Origin: Veillonella sp. 3310
Lineage (GTDB): Bacteria > Bacillota > Negativicutes > Veillonellales > Veillonellaceae
Reading direction: 5' to 3'
Assembly: GCF_003999875.1 (NCBI RefSeq)
Contig: NZ_RQVJ01000005.1
Location: 1-64,000 of the forward strand
DNA length: 64,000 nt
The notes under the pieces are model-generated. The model saw nothing but the letters and a program-made list of their open reading frames with translations. It was not told where the DNA came from and searched no databases. Position 1 is the stretch's first letter. Each line of letters starts with the position of its first letter. Below are positions 44,705-56,322 of the stretch, in pieces. Both the position numbers and the translations under genes were made by a program.

Positions 44705-45520
44705 TTAGTTTGCAGATGTAATGGTTCCTTTGAAGGTTTCTGCAATGAATTGTTTGATGGCTTCGGACTGATAAATCTCTGCAATTTTTTTGTAAGTTTC
44801 ATTGTCTTTATCTTGTTCACGAGTCGCCAAGATCATCACTGCCAATGGCTCATCTTTTGGTTCTAAGTACAATCCTTTTTCACCTACGTTGATGCCTGCA
44901 CTTTGCACGTAGTTCATCGGAATCGTTGCCAATGTTACATCGTCTAAGCTACGAGGTAATTGTGCTGCCTCTAATTCTTGGATTTTTAGATTCTTAGGAT
45001 TTTCCACAATGTCTGCCACTGTTGCTTTGAAACCAACTCCCTCTTTTAATTTGATAAGACCTGCTCGTTGTAACAAGGCTAAGGCACGTCCACCATTGGT
45101 TGGATCATTTGGAATCGCTACGGTGTCGCCGTCTTTCACATCGATAGGAGATTTCACAGAATTACTGTAGATACCCATTGGCATTAAAATCGTTTTACCA
45201 ATCGGCACTAATTTAGAATTATTTTGCTTGTTAAAGTTCTCTAAGAACGGCACATGTTGGTACGCATTTAATTGGATATCTCCATCTGCCAAAGCTTTAT
45301 CTGGTGTGATATAGTCGGAAAATTCCACTACTTTCAACTGGATACCTTGTTTTTGTGCTTCCTTCGCTACCGCCTCAGCCACTTGTGCATGAGGACCTGC
45401 AGTGGCACCGATTTTAATTTCCTTCGGCGTGTCCTGGATGGTTGTCGATGTGCCACAGCCCGCAATGCCTAACGCCAATATACCCACTAATAGGGGTATA
45501 AATAATGATTTTAATTTCAT
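44705..45520 (-). CDS. MetQ/NlpA-family substrate-binding lipoprotein
   Basis: 271 residues. Lipoprotein signal with lipobox LGIAGC (Cys at about 22). The mature part (KIGATAGPHAQVAEAV, GDIQLNAYQHVPFLENF, IPNDPTNGGRALALL) is typical of MetQ proteins that bring methionine to MetNI. No ATPase or permease is adjacent; it is monocistronic with its own terminator. Ligand (methionine or another amino acid) is not proven. Confidence 0.88.
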   Translation of the reverse strand: MKLKSLFIPLLVGILALGIAGCGTSTTIQDTPKEIKIGATAGPHAQVAEAVAKEAQKQGIQLKVVEFSDYITPDKALADGDIQLNAYQHVPFLENFNKQNNSKLVPIGKTILMPMGIYSNSVKSPIDVKDGDTVAIPNDPTNGGRALALLQRAGLIKLKEGVGFKATVADIVENPKNLKIQELEAAQLPRSLDDVTLATIPMNYVQSAGINVGEKGLYLEPKDEPLAVMILATREQDKDNETYKKIAEIYQSEAIKQFIAETFKGTITSAN

Positions 45521-45751
45521 AACCGAATCCTTTCATAACTACAAATACTACTAATAAAAATTATATTTCAATTCTGAGTATACAGAATATCATAAGAATC
45601 TTCTCTTGCCCAATATAAATTTTATTACACTATTAATAGGTAAAAACTATAATTTATATACATTAAAACTTTTTTTCATAGTCATAGATGATTGAACTTC
45701 TAGCCTATTTAAGCTATTATAACTATGTTTTTATATGAAAGGAGTAACTAT

Positions 45752-47095
45752 ATGTCAACTTTTTACAAATGGCATAAGAGAATATCTATCTTTTCTATTA
45801 TATTTTTTCTTATGTTTTGCATTACCGGTTTATTATTATTATTTAGAAATGAATTAAATGCTTGGTCTTTAGGACAACCCTCTCATGGTACATCTACTAT
45901 GACAATGAGTCCATCCTCATCCTCTATATTTGATGCAGCAGATGCGGGTGCTGCATTGGTAAAACAACAATACCCATCCAAAGATATTTTGAATATTTCT
46001 CCAACCATGAATAGATCTAATCTATTACGCTATAGAATTATTGATTCATCAGCCACATCTGCCCCACCTGCACGAATGGGTATGGGAGGAGACTATACCT
46101 TATATAACCCAAATTCTAATACACTTGTTGAATCTCATCGTGTCACCCCTGCGCATCCATGGGTACGAAGTGCACTACACACAATTCATGAATTACATAC
46201 TCGATTGGCCTTAGGAAAATTTGGTATTTATCTTGTAACTATTCTATCTATGATATGCTTCATATCCATCCTTAGTGGTATCTTTTTATACGGCCCTTTC
46301 AGTTCCGCCTATAAACGAAGTACACAAACATCAAATCGATTACAAATCAGCGCTCTGCATCGTGAATTTTCTATGATTGCTTCTGTTTGGGGAATTGTAT
46401 TATCTCTAACTGGTGTATGGATTGGTGGTTTTTTTATTGCTAATGATTATTACACAACAAGTGTAGCCTCTATGGCAAAGCAAGAATTAGCTAATCATAC
46501 ATCCGAAATCTTATCTCCTTCTAAAGCGATTCAGCGAATTCTATCAACCTATCCTAATCGTCAACTTATTTCTATGGATTATCCTTCAAGATTTAATAAT
46601 TATCACTATGCCTTTTATTTAGGTAGCCAAAATGATGACGATCCTGCCATGTTTTTAGGTCAGCCTGTATATGCCAATTTATATACTGATTCAACTCTCG
46701 ATCAATATGCAACGAAAGAAATTCCTTGGTACTTTACCGGAATGAAAACCATGATAAACTTACATATTCATAATCATAATTCCATGGCATTAAAAATATT
46801 ATGGGCTATTTGGGATATTGTTATCATCATTGGTATGGTATTAGGAATCATCTTAACGATTATGAAACGATATCATATCCCTATAAAAACTACATCTATC
46901 AAACCTATTTTATCCCCTACTCATATATGGAGAATTCCTACCATATCTAGTGCATTCATCGCTTGTGGTTTAATCATTCCAATGTGGCCTAATTCTATGA
47001 CAGAAACAATTGGTGCTATCTGCTTATTGATTCCTTTAATACTATTTATATACTCTTTATATCAACACTATACTCGAATACGAGAAACTCTATAA
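45752..47095 (+). CDS. PepSY-associated transmembrane protein
   Basis: About 447 residues from ATG 45752 (aaaggag upstream). N-terminal FYKWHKRISIFSIIFFLMFC and several membrane helices, with extracytoplasmic PepSY-like parts (DAGAALVKQQYPSKDILNIS; STYPNRQLISMDYPS) and HIHNHNSMALKILWAIWD near the last helices. Such proteins are often linked to iron or siderophore reduction in diderms. It is one of few plus-strand genes here and shares a bidirectional terminator with the tRNA. Confidence 0.75.
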   Translation: MSTFYKWHKRISIFSIIFFLMFCITGLLLLFRNELNAWSLGQPSHGTSTMTMSPSSSSIFDAADAGAALVKQQYPSKDILNISPTMNRSNLLRYRIIDSSATSAPPARMGMGGDYTLYNPNSNTLVESHRVTPAHPWVRSALHTIHELHTRLALGKFGIYLVTILSMICFISILSGIFLYGPFSSAYKRSTQTSNRLQISALHREFSMIASVWGIVLSLTGVWIGGFFIANDYYTTSVASMAKQELANHTSEILSPSKAIQRILSTYPNRQLISMDYPSRFNNYHYAFYLGSQNDDDPAMFLGQPVYANLYTDSTLDQYATKEIPWYFTGMKTMINLHIHNHNSMALKILWAIWDIVIIIGMVLGIILTIMKRYHIPIKTTSIKPILSPTHIWRIPTISSAFIACGLIIPMWPNSMTETIGAICLLIPLILFIYSLYQHYTRIRETL

Positions 47096-47127
47096 CATAT
47101 TCATGGTAGTCTTTCTTATAAACCCAT

Positions 47128-47175
47128 AAAAAAAACGATGTCACAGATATATCTTTCTATGACATCGGTTTTTAT
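47128..47175. terminator. Bidirectional terminator between the PepSY gene and tRNA-Arg
   Basis: Stem AACGATGTCA/TGACATCGGTT with A-run on the left and T-run on the right, serving both converging transcripts. Confidence 0.85.
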
Positions 47176-47178
47176 CTA

Positions 47179-47255
47179 TGGTGCGCCCAGAGGGAATTGA
47201 ACCCCCGACCTGCAGTTTAGGAAACTGTCGCTCTATCCTACTGAGCTATGAACGC
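47179..47255 (-). tRNA. tRNA-Arg (anticodon CCT)
   Basis: 77 nt including encoded CCA. Acceptor GCGTTCA/TGGGCGC, D arm GCTC/GAGC, anticodon loop TTCCTAA giving CCT, T arm GGGGG/CCCTC with loop TTCAATT. The folded cloverleaf is complete apart from an A-C at the outer anticodon-stem pair. Confidence 0.95.
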
Positions 47256-47337
47256 AAGTATACATCTATTATAGTCTAACTGTACTCTACCTAGCAATAT
47301 GAAATCTAAAATAAGATTTAATCTGTATCATATGTGC

Positions 47338-47533
47338 ATATCCACAATACAGAACATTCTTTCTTACCAAATACGATTCAATAAAGCCTTATAATACAAG
47401 GGTTATTCACTTTTTGTGTATAAAATGTGGATAACTATATAGTTATTAACAGTAAATACACAAGGTATTAACAAGCTACTCACAACCTATACCCATAGTT
47501 ATACACTAAGTTATCCACAATTAGGTGGATAAC
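47338..47533. promoter_or_regulatory. Cluster of DnaA boxes in a 560-bp gene-free gap
   Basis: Perfect TTATCCACA boxes at 47426-47434 (reverse) and 47511-47519; one-mismatch boxes at 47338-47346 and 47525-47533. AT-rich flanks include tagatttaatagatctacta near 47600. It lies about 11 kb from dnaA and not at a strand switch. Apart from a terminator the gap (47256-47817) holds nothing else I can identify. Confidence 0.6.
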
Positions 47534-47676
47534 TGTTCCATATGTACGATAAAAGTGTTTAATTTTCTTTCTAAGTGTTCGATACATACACACAATTAAT
47601 AGATTTAATAGATCTACTAGATGTTCTAGATACTTTACTAACGATGCAGTTCCTATACCTTCATCATAAATACAAT

Positions 47677-47715
47677 AAGCCTATAGAACAACTTTCAACT
47701 GTTCTATAGGCTTTC
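47677..47715 (-). terminator. Terminator downstream of the small hypothetical gene
   Basis: AAGCCTATAGAAC/GTTCTATAGGCTT stem with T-rich flanks. Confidence 0.8.
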
Positions 47716-47817
47716 GTATATCTTCTGTATTAGATATTCTCGTACAATCACACTTTCATCGGTACTATGCACCGCATCGTGCCTTACAAGTGATGAATAT
47801 CCACCATATGATCTTGC

Positions 47818-48132
47818 TTATTCAGCAAAATATAATTGACCGTCTACTTCTACTGGAATGCCCCAGTCAACTTGCACGCCATTTTTGTTCCACATGCGAG
47901 TTAATGCTAATTTTAAATTGTCGTAGGAATCCAATGGTTGTACTATTAATTCATCATATGTATTCAATCCCGTAGCATGCATCACTGTTTGTTCTGCTTG
48001 CAAATAGGATTCTACTTTTTCTTTCCAAGCTGCATCGTCTAATACCACTTGGCATTCTTTTGTTTCTTTGTTATACGCAATATGACCGCGTTCATTATCT
48101 CCATAATGAATTGCTAAATATACCCATTCCAT
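47818..48132 (-). CDS. Small hypothetical protein (104 aa)
   Basis: ATG 48132 is chosen for the gagggt upstream; the longer frame adds a segment that does not look like protein. The product MEWVYLAIHYGDNERG.. is acidic, soluble and single-domain (VVLDDAAWKEKVESYLQAEQ, PLDSYDNLKLALTRMWNKNG). I do not recognise it. A terminator follows. Confidence 0.65.
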   Translation of the reverse strand: MEWVYLAIHYGDNERGHIAYNKETKECQVVLDDAAWKEKVESYLQAEQTVMHATGLNTYDELIVQPLDSYDNLKLALTRMWNKNGVQVDWGIPVEVDGQLYFAE

Positions 48133-48295
48133 GGTGTACCCTCTTTCATGACTAACATAAGTTACGATGTATACTATACTCATACTTTGATGTATTCTGT
48201 TCCTATTATATCGTATCTTTCCAAACGGTGGCAATATATATACCATTGCTTTTTATAATTACGTACACTATAATGTGCGTAAAGAGGTGATACAC

Positions 48296-48436
48296 ATGGA
48301 AATTATTGATATTACAAATTCTAGAGAAAATATTTTTAATTTTTTAACACAAATCATCAAATATAAAGAACTCTTACTAGAAGGAAAAAATACTCCACTA
48401 TCCGAATGTATTCTAGAGGAAGAGGTTATTTGGTAA
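48296..48436 (+). pseudogene. Remnant of a Phd/YefM-type antitoxin gene
   Basis: 46 codons beginning MEIIDITNSRENIFNFLTQI and ending EEEVIW, which recalls the YefM start (..INISEARNNLYKLLDEV) and its GKR..LISEEDW end, with the middle and C terminus lost or altered. TATAAT at 48270 and gaggtg support expression. The stop overlaps an ATG (TAATGA) that opens only 7 codons, where the toxin would start; the toxin is gone. Confidence 0.5.
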
Positions 48437-48456
48437 TGAATAGAATATATAAAAAA

Positions 48457-48503
48457 TAGAGGAAAGTTGATAAAAAGTATCATCTTTCCTCTATTTTTTA
48501 TTC
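48457..48503. terminator. Bidirectional terminator
   Basis: Stem AATAGAGGAAAG/CTTTCCTCTATT with A/T runs on both sides, between the antitoxin remnant and the CNNM/CorC gene. Confidence 0.85.
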
Positions 48504-49847
48504 ATTATTATTTTCCATTATTACTTTCCGTGTCACCATTACTTTATCCACTCGTGTGTTATCCATATCCATCACTTCAAATTGCAATGGTCCGTAGTGA
48601 CAGCGATTGGCTTCTTTTGGAATACGACCAATTAAGTATGTCACGAATCCCCCTAATGTTTTGTACAGATCATCTTCTTCGCCTGGTAATAGTTCGTCCA
48701 CTTCGAAGTATTCTTTCAGCTCTTCAATACTGATGAGACCATCCACAAGATACGTTCCATCTTCTCGTTGAACGATACGATTTTCTTCTTCTTTCTTTTC
48801 CTCTTCTCCAGATGGCATCAAACCCACGATTTCTTCCATAATATCGTGGAACGTAATCATCCCGCTCATACCGCCATATTCATCTAGTACAATAGCTTCG
48901 TGAGTACCTTCTTCTCTGAAAGTAGATAATACTTTCATCAAGGATAAAGATTCTGGTACAAGCACTGGTTTACGCATACAATAGGCCAGAATATCTTTCA
49001 TAGGGCGATGGCTTTCTTTCATTTGTTGTGCCAACACATCTACAGAAGAGACTAAACCTTTCAAGTCATCCAAAGAATCGTCGCCTACTGGAATGCGATG
49101 TTCGTTACATTCCATAATGGTTTCTAAGATTTCTTCATCACTAGCATTGATGTCAATCCACGTCAACTGCGTGCGAGGTGTCATAATATCGCTGGCATCG
49201 AGGTCAGCTAAGCGGAAAATATTTTCTACTAACACTGGCTCTTCCTCTTCATAAGCACCTAGTTCCACACCTTGTACAAGCATTTTATTAATTTCCGATT
49301 CCGTTACCGGTGCTTCTTCCTTGTGTTTAACGCCTAATACTTTCAGTAGCACTGTTGTAGACATACTGAGAAGTGCCACAAATGGTTTTGTAATCGTGGC
49401 AAAGTATTTCATAGGAATTGCCATCATGATGGCAATGGATTCTGGAGAATTGTATGCCAACCGTTTCGGTACTAATTCCCCTATGACTAAGGATAAATAG
49501 GTTGTTAAAGATACGATAAAAATAGGGCTGATCGTGTCCGCATAATCAGCTAGCCACAGTATATGTTCTTTAATATATGTCGCCATAGGATCAGAAAAAG
49601 TAGCACCTGAGTACAAACCAGTGACAATACTAATTAAAGTAATACCAATTTGTATGGTAGAAAACATTTCATTTGGATCTTCCGCTAGCTTGATGGCTAT
49701 ACGGGCTCCTCGATTACCTGCTTCCGCCTTTTCTTCTAATAACCCTTTACGAGCATTGATAATGGCCAATTCCGTCATGGAAAATAGACCATTTAAAATG
49801 ATGAGTATGACTACAATTAAAATTTCTATACCTATGTCACTTCCCAC
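48498..49847 (-). CDS. CNNM/CorC-family membrane protein (hemolysin-like)
   Basis: 449 residues from GTG 49847. N-terminal DUF21 domain with several membrane helices (ILIVVILIILNGLFSMTELA), then a CBS pair (DIMTPRTQLTWIDINAS; MRKPVLVPESLSLMKVL) and a C-terminal CorC_HlyC domain (ENRIVQREDGTYLVDGLISI). The family is implicated in Mg/Co efflux or tolerance. Monocistronic; the hemolysin label is historical. Confidence 0.85.
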   Translation of the reverse strand: MGSDIGIEILIVVILIILNGLFSMTELAIINARKGLLEEKAEAGNRGARIAIKLAEDPNEMFSTIQIGITLISIVTGLYSGATFSDPMATYIKEHILWLADYADTISPIFIVSLTTYLSLVIGELVPKRLAYNSPESIAIMMAIPMKYFATITKPFVALLSMSTTVLLKVLGVKHKEEAPVTESEINKMLVQGVELGAYEEEEPVLVENIFRLADLDASDIMTPRTQLTWIDINASDEEILETIMECNEHRIPVGDDSLDDLKGLVSSVDVLAQQMKESHRPMKDILAYCMRKPVLVPESLSLMKVLSTFREEGTHEAIVLDEYGGMSGMITFHDIMEEIVGLMPSGEEEKKEEENRIVQREDGTYLVDGLISIEELKEYFEVDELLPGEEDDLYKTLGGFVTYLIGRIPKEANRCHYGPLQFEVMDMDNTRVDKVMVTRKVIMENNNE

Positions 49848-50038
49848 TGATTCTATCTCTCCTTATCGATTCCTATCTATAAAACTACACTATATATATC
49901 AAATCATCTATTAATTTTGAATAGTTTTATATTATATACTAACACAATACTTACCGTGCATTTTTACTAAATATATTGGAATACTTCTGCATTCTTATAT
50001 AATAATCGTTTGCTATATAAAAATAACCCAAATATATT

Positions 50039-50356
50039 TTAAATCACAACAGCTGTTCCTGTGCAGGTTACCATTAGCATACCATTGGTTTCACCCAATG
50101 TTTCATAACTTACAGACACCCCTACAATAGCATTGGCTCCCATGGCTTTTGCACGTTTTTCCATTTCTTGTAAAGACGCTTCACGAGCACTAGCTAAAGA
50201 TGATTCATAACTATTACTACGACCACCTACAACATCTCGAATGGATGAGAAAAAATCTTTTACAAAGTTACGACCTTCCACAACTTCCCCAAACACAATT
50301 CCTTTATATTCTTTAATTGGTTGACCTTCAATTTGCATGGTTGTTGTAATAATCAT
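50039..50356 (-). CDS. YbjQ family protein (DUF74)
   Basis: 105 residues, complete: TTTMQIEGQPIKEYKGIVFG, RNFVKDFFSSIRDVVGGRS and MGANAIVGVSVSYETL are characteristic of this pentamer-forming family of unknown role, sometimes called heavy-metal binding. ATG 50356 behind ggaga. The gap up to 50703 contains only a terminator. Confidence 0.85.
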   Translation of the reverse strand: MIITTTMQIEGQPIKEYKGIVFGEVVEGRNFVKDFFSSIRDVVGGRSNSYESSLASAREASLQEMEKRAKAMGANAIVGVSVSYETLGETNGMLMVTCTGTAVVI

Positions 50357-50503
50357 AGTATCTCCTTTATTCTCATATTGATATGTTACGAACCTTATGA
50401 TTCGTATTATATCATATTTAGAATAGTTCCTTCTATGCGAGCGTTATACCATACAATAATTATAACAAAAATAGCCTATATACTCGTTTACTTATTAACA
50501 TAT

Positions 50504-50550
50504 AAAAATAGAGTAAAGTTGATGTTTTTGATCAACTTTACTCTATTTTA
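50504..50550. terminator. Bidirectional terminator
   Basis: Long perfect stem AAATAGAGTAAAGTTGAT/ATCAACTTTACTCTATTT with a T-rich loop. The remaining 150 bp up to azlD hold nothing recognisable. Confidence 0.85.
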
Positions 50551-50703
50551 TTTGGAGCTATTTTATTAAAGTCCCTCCAATTTAAGCTATTTTTATAAAT
50601 TCCATTTGCACACTATATTGATGATACCATACTCATATAGCAATACTGCCTAAATATTAGAATAATTCCAACTAATAGTATCTCTGATAACACATAAGTA
50701 ATA

Positions 50704-51033
50704 TTAAATAAACACTTGTTGCACCAGCACCATATACAAAATTGTTCCGCCCCCAATGGATAGAAACATATTGCCTTTCCACAAATGAAGTAATACCGTC
50801 ACAGCTACGGCGATCATGTCCGGCATTCCATGATACACACCGGATAGGTCCACATGTCGCAAGGAAAATACCACCAGCAAACTCATCGTCGCCGACGGCA
50901 ATACTTTCCCTAAATACTGCACATAAGCAGGTGTTTTTGTTTTTGAGTTAAATATGACAAATGGTAAAAATCGTGTTGCCATCGTACCTAGCACAACAAT
51001 GGCAATGGTTATCATCTGTTCTGTGAAAGTCAT
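50704..51033 (-). CDS. azlD: AzlD: small subunit of branched-chain amino acid exporter
   Basis: 109 residues, three to four membrane helices ([20 protein letters not shown] at the N terminus). AzlCD exports branched-chain amino acids or analogues. Its ATG overlaps the azlC stop by one base (TAATG). Functionally linked to the ilv operon 10 kb away, though not co-transcribed. Confidence 0.88.
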   Translation of the reverse strand: MTFTEQMITIAIVVLGTMATRFLPFVIFNSKTKTPAYVQYLGKVLPSATMSLLVVFSLRHVDLSGVYHGMPDMIAVAVTVLLHLWKGNMFLSIGGGTILYMVLVQQVFI

Positions 51034-51740
51034 TATTGCCCCTCCATTGTATTACGTAATAGACTTAATATCACCACGATACCAATCATAGCGGGAATCA
51101 TAAAGTGTTCACTACCAAATATCCACAAGGCAATTCCAGGAATCACTAATCCTATACTAGAACTAATCAAATTCCGTTGAATTTTATATTGTTCTATAGC
51201 CAACACAATAAAGAGTGCGGTGAGTACAAATTCCAAACCTTTTCCATCAAAAGAAAGTACCGATGCAAATAGATTACCTACCACAGATCCTACCACCCAA
51301 TAGATCTGATTCAATAGGGTCACAAAAAAATAACACCATTTCTTGGAAATTTCAGTAGGAATTTGTGATGTATAATTGATGGAAAAACTTTCATCCGTCA
51401 TTCCAAATATGAGATACGGTGTTAACCATCCCATATGTCTATATATAGTTAACATAGAAATTCCATAAAATAAATGACGCCCATTGACCATGAGTGTAAT
51501 CAAGAAAGCACTCACTGGATCGAAAGGAGATAACAACATAGCTACTGTTACAAATTCCATAGACCCTGCATAAATGAGAGCACTCAATGCCAATGTATAT
51601 CCCCAGGAAAATCCCATAGAGTACATATAGATACCATAGGATAGTCCTAAAAATAAAAAGCCAAATAAGATGGGAGTTGTTTTAAGAAAACCATATCGAA
51701 AGGCAGACCATATTTTATTTGTTGTTTTTTTTGTTTCCAT
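51033..51740 (-). CDS. azlC: AzlC: large subunit of branched-chain amino acid exporter
   Basis: About 235 residues from ATG 51740 (aaaggag upstream). Membrane protein with [20 protein letters not shown] and [17 protein letters not shown] typical of AzlC. Overlaps azlD; the two form the LIV-E type transporter. Confidence 0.88.
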   Translation of the reverse strand: METKKTTNKIWSAFRYGFLKTTPILFGFLFLGLSYGIYMYSMGFSWGYTLALSALIYAGSMEFVTVAMLLSPFDPVSAFLITLMVNGRHLFYGISMLTIYRHMGWLTPYLIFGMTDESFSINYTSQIPTEISKKWCYFFVTLLNQIYWVVGSVVGNLFASVLSFDGKGLEFVLTALFIVLAIEQYKIQRNLISSSIGLVIPGIALWIFGSEHFMIPAMIGIVVILSLLRNTMEGQ

Positions 51741-51925
51741 GTATATTCTCCTTTCTCTCACCATATGTCACTAGACTCTTAATTGTCACTTTTACTATAC
51801 TATCATATTATCAAATTCTAGAATACTCATATATTCATAAAATATATAAGAGGTCAACAAAAAATTATCTTATAACCTATTTCCTATAGTATCCTATCTT
51901 ACTTATAAATTTACTTAGCAAGAAC

Positions 51926-51963
51926 AAAACAGCCTACGGGACAACTTCCCATAGGCTGTTTCT
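51926..51963 (-). terminator. Terminator of the LysP-like gene
   Basis: AACAGCCTA/TAGGCTGTT stem overlapping the start of the 3' region; the gap to azlC holds no gene. Confidence 0.75.
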
Positions 51964-51964
51964 A

Positions 51965-53407
51965 TTAGTCCTCAAAATCGCGAGATAAATCGACTTCTTT
52001 TAGAGGAACTACTTTTGTTTTATATTTTGCTTTATACCATAAGTACACAGCGAAGAATACTGGAAGTCCAATATAGGCAACGGACACTCCGTACCAATCA
52101 ATACTTTCACCCATGAAGGCTGTATAGTTTTGACCAGCAATGATGATCAAGCATAATGCCAAAGCAAACAATGGACCAAATGGGAACCAAGATGCTTTGT
52201 AAGGCAATTTGGATACATCATGACCTTGTGCCACATAAGCACGACGGAAACGATAATGTGCAATCGCAATACCTACCCATGTGATGAATCCACTCATACC
52301 GCTGATGTTGATCAACCAAGTATAAGCTTGTCCTTCACCAATTAAGGATGTTAAGAAAGCAAATAAACCAAAAGCTGCTGTTGCCAACAATGCTGGAATT
52401 GGCACACCACGTTGATTAATAGAACTAAATAGTTTTGGTGCATCTCCAGATTTAGACAATGCATACAGCATACGTGTGGAGGAGAATAAACCAGAGTTAC
52501 CAGCTGACAAAACAGCAATCAATAGGATAGCGTTGATGAAATGAGCCGCCCAATCAAATCCAAACCGATCAAATACCAATGTAAATGGACTAATGGACAC
52601 ATTTTCTACAGAACTGTTCAATAAGTTTGGATCATTATAAGGAATTAAGAAACCAATAACAATGAACGAACCAATATAGAACAGTAAAATACGCCAGAAA
52701 ATAGAGTTGATGGCTTTTGGAATATTTTTCTCTGGATCTTCGGACTCACCAGCAGCAGTACCGATTAATTCTACCCCTTGGAAAGAGAAACCAGCAATCA
52801 TAAAGATGGCCAAGATAGAGGAGATTCCCCCTACAAATGGTGCCTCACCTAAGGTCCAGTTATGGAATCCTGGAGATGGAGTTCCTACACCTAAGATCAA
52901 TAATGTACCTAATAGTAAAAATACGATAACAGTGATGACCTTAATGCTAGAGAATATATATTCACTTTCACCAAAAGAACGAGCTGAAAAATAGTTCAAT
53001 ACAAATAGAATCAGCAAGAACAAGGCAGACCAAATGATAGCTGGCACATCAGGGAACCAGTATTTCATAATAAACGCACTCGCTACGAGCTCCGCCGCTA
53101 ATGTAATGGCCCAGTTGAACCAAAAGTTCCAACCCAAGGCAAAGCCTAAGGCTTTATCTACATACCGAGAGGCATGAGTACCAAAGGAACCAGACACCGG
53201 TAGATAGGTGGTCATTTCCCCTAAACTAGTCATCAAGAAATATACCATGATACCGATGAAACTATAGGCAATTAAAGCACCACCAGGACCTGCTGTACTC
53301 ACTACTTCACCACCAGCTACGAATAAACCTGTACCGATGGCACCGCCCAATGCAATCATATTCATATGACGGGATTTTAAACTTCTTTTTAATTTATTAT
53401 TTTCCAT
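51965..53407 (-). CDS. lysP: Amino acid permease, LysP-like
   Basis: 480 residues, 12 predicted membrane helices, APC superfamily. SRHMNMIALGGAIGTGLFVA, VYFLMTSLGEMTTYLPVSGS and AGFSFQGVELIGTAAGESED align closely with E. coli LysP from memory, so lysine uptake is the best guess, with other basic amino acids possible. It begins 11 bp after gyrB and is probably read through from it; ATG 53407 has aaggag upstream. Confidence 0.78.
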   Translation of the reverse strand: MENNKLKRSLKSRHMNMIALGGAIGTGLFVAGGEVVSTAGPGGALIAYSFIGIMVYFLMTSLGEMTTYLPVSGSFGTHASRYVDKALGFALGWNFWFNWAITLAAELVASAFIMKYWFPDVPAIIWSALFLLILFVLNYFSARSFGESEYIFSSIKVITVIVFLLLGTLLILGVGTPSPGFHNWTLGEAPFVGGISSILAIFMIAGFSFQGVELIGTAAGESEDPEKNIPKAINSIFWRILLFYIGSFIVIGFLIPYNDPNLLNSSVENVSISPFTLVFDRFGFDWAAHFINAILLIAVLSAGNSGLFSSTRMLYALSKSGDAPKLFSSINQRGVPIPALLATAAFGLFAFLTSLIGEGQAYTWLINISGMSGFITWVGIAIAHYRFRRAYVAQGHDVSKLPYKASWFPFGPLFALALCLIIIAGQNYTAFMGESIDWYGVSVAYIGLPVFFAVYLWYKAKYKTKVVPLKEVDLSRDFED

Positions 53408-53418
53408 GGGACTTCTCC

Positions 53419-55338
<1,920 letters not shown>

Positions 55339-55428
55339 TTATATAATGACATCCCATACTGGTCACCATATTCTATATAATACATTCTATTATACAATAC
55401 TTTACTATCTCTGTGAAAGTCTCAGCCT

Positions 55429-56322
55429 TTATTTCACTTGCATTTTGTCTGCTTCGTTCCAACGATACTTATTAGTAATATTCACAACTTGTTCATAAGA
55501 CAATTCATCTTGCGGTTTTGATGTAATTAACATCGTCGCCCAATACATATCGTTCGCATCCGTAGAACCTTGGAACAAACGAGTTAAGTAATAATAAATA
55601 CTTTCTTCTTTCGCCACTTCATACCATTCATAAGTACACCAAGGAGCAATTGCTTTCATTTGGTCATATTTATAATGAGGATAATCCTTCAATAAACCTT
55701 TCACCGTACGAATGATATGTCGATACTTTTTATATTCACACTGAGGACATACCTTTGCAGATCCTTCCGATTGCCAACGACCACAGGTAGGACATTGATG
55801 AAAGTGCTCTTTTTGCAATACAAATTCTTTTTTCGCTTGTTCTATACGTGTTTGCAATACTTTTTGTCGAAGTTCCTCATGACGGATCACACGAACAGAC
55901 TCTTCTATACTTTCCACAATCTCAGGAGGCAACACAATTTGATGAAAATCTATACTTTCCTCATAGATAGGCGTCATATCTAAGGCATCCCCTGATACAA
56001 GTTGTTCTTGTAAAGCACGTCGTGGCAGTTGCACTTTGATATCTGTAATAATGGATTCTCCATAATACTCACGCAATGCTTCCAATACTTGTGGTTTGCG
56101 CATAGTCATCTCTTGCATCCATACGGTATGACCAATTTCCACTACGATAACTGGTGGCTTAATCTGCACTAATTTTGCTTGTCCACTCACCATAGGTCCT
56201 ACGACAGATTCCCAGTCATGATAGAGTTTCATGAGTCGATACATTTCATAAATGCCTAATTCTTTTAACATAGCATCACGAAGATTTGTCACTCCTGTAA
56301 GGGATTCTAACTTACTCTCCAT
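55429..56322 (-). CDS. DciA-domain (DUF721) protein with C-terminal zinc ribbon extension
   Basis: 297 residues. The N-terminal 100 (YHDWESVVGPMVSGQAKLVQ, VVEIGHTVWMQEMTM) match DUF721/DciA, a loader of the replicative helicase. A zinc ribbon follows (CPTCGRW..CPQCEY, about 178-197) and then an unrecognised helical C-terminal domain. Usual DciA proteins are much shorter. It overlaps recF by 11 bp. The role in helicase loading is inferred from domain and place. Confidence 0.75.
   Translation of the reverse strand: MESKLESLTGVTNLRDAMLKELGIYEMYRLMKLYHDWESVVGPMVSGQAKLVQIKPPVIVVEIGHTVWMQEMTMRKPQVLEALREYYGESIITDIKVQLPRRALQEQLVSGDALDMTPIYEESIDFHQIVLPPEIVESIEESVRVIRHEELRQKVLQTRIEQAKKEFVLQKEHFHQCPTCGRWQSEGSAKVCPQCEYKKYRHIIRTVKGLLKDYPHYKYDQMKAIAPWCTYEWYEVAKEESIYYYLTRLFQGSTDANDMYWATMLITSKPQDELSYEQVVNITNKYRWNEADKMQVK

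Noticed and set aside
47590-47640. DnaA-trio element in the TAGAT-rich stretch near the second DnaA-box cluster
   Set aside because: The 3-nt periodicity is irregular and it is not placed next to a box in the expected way.
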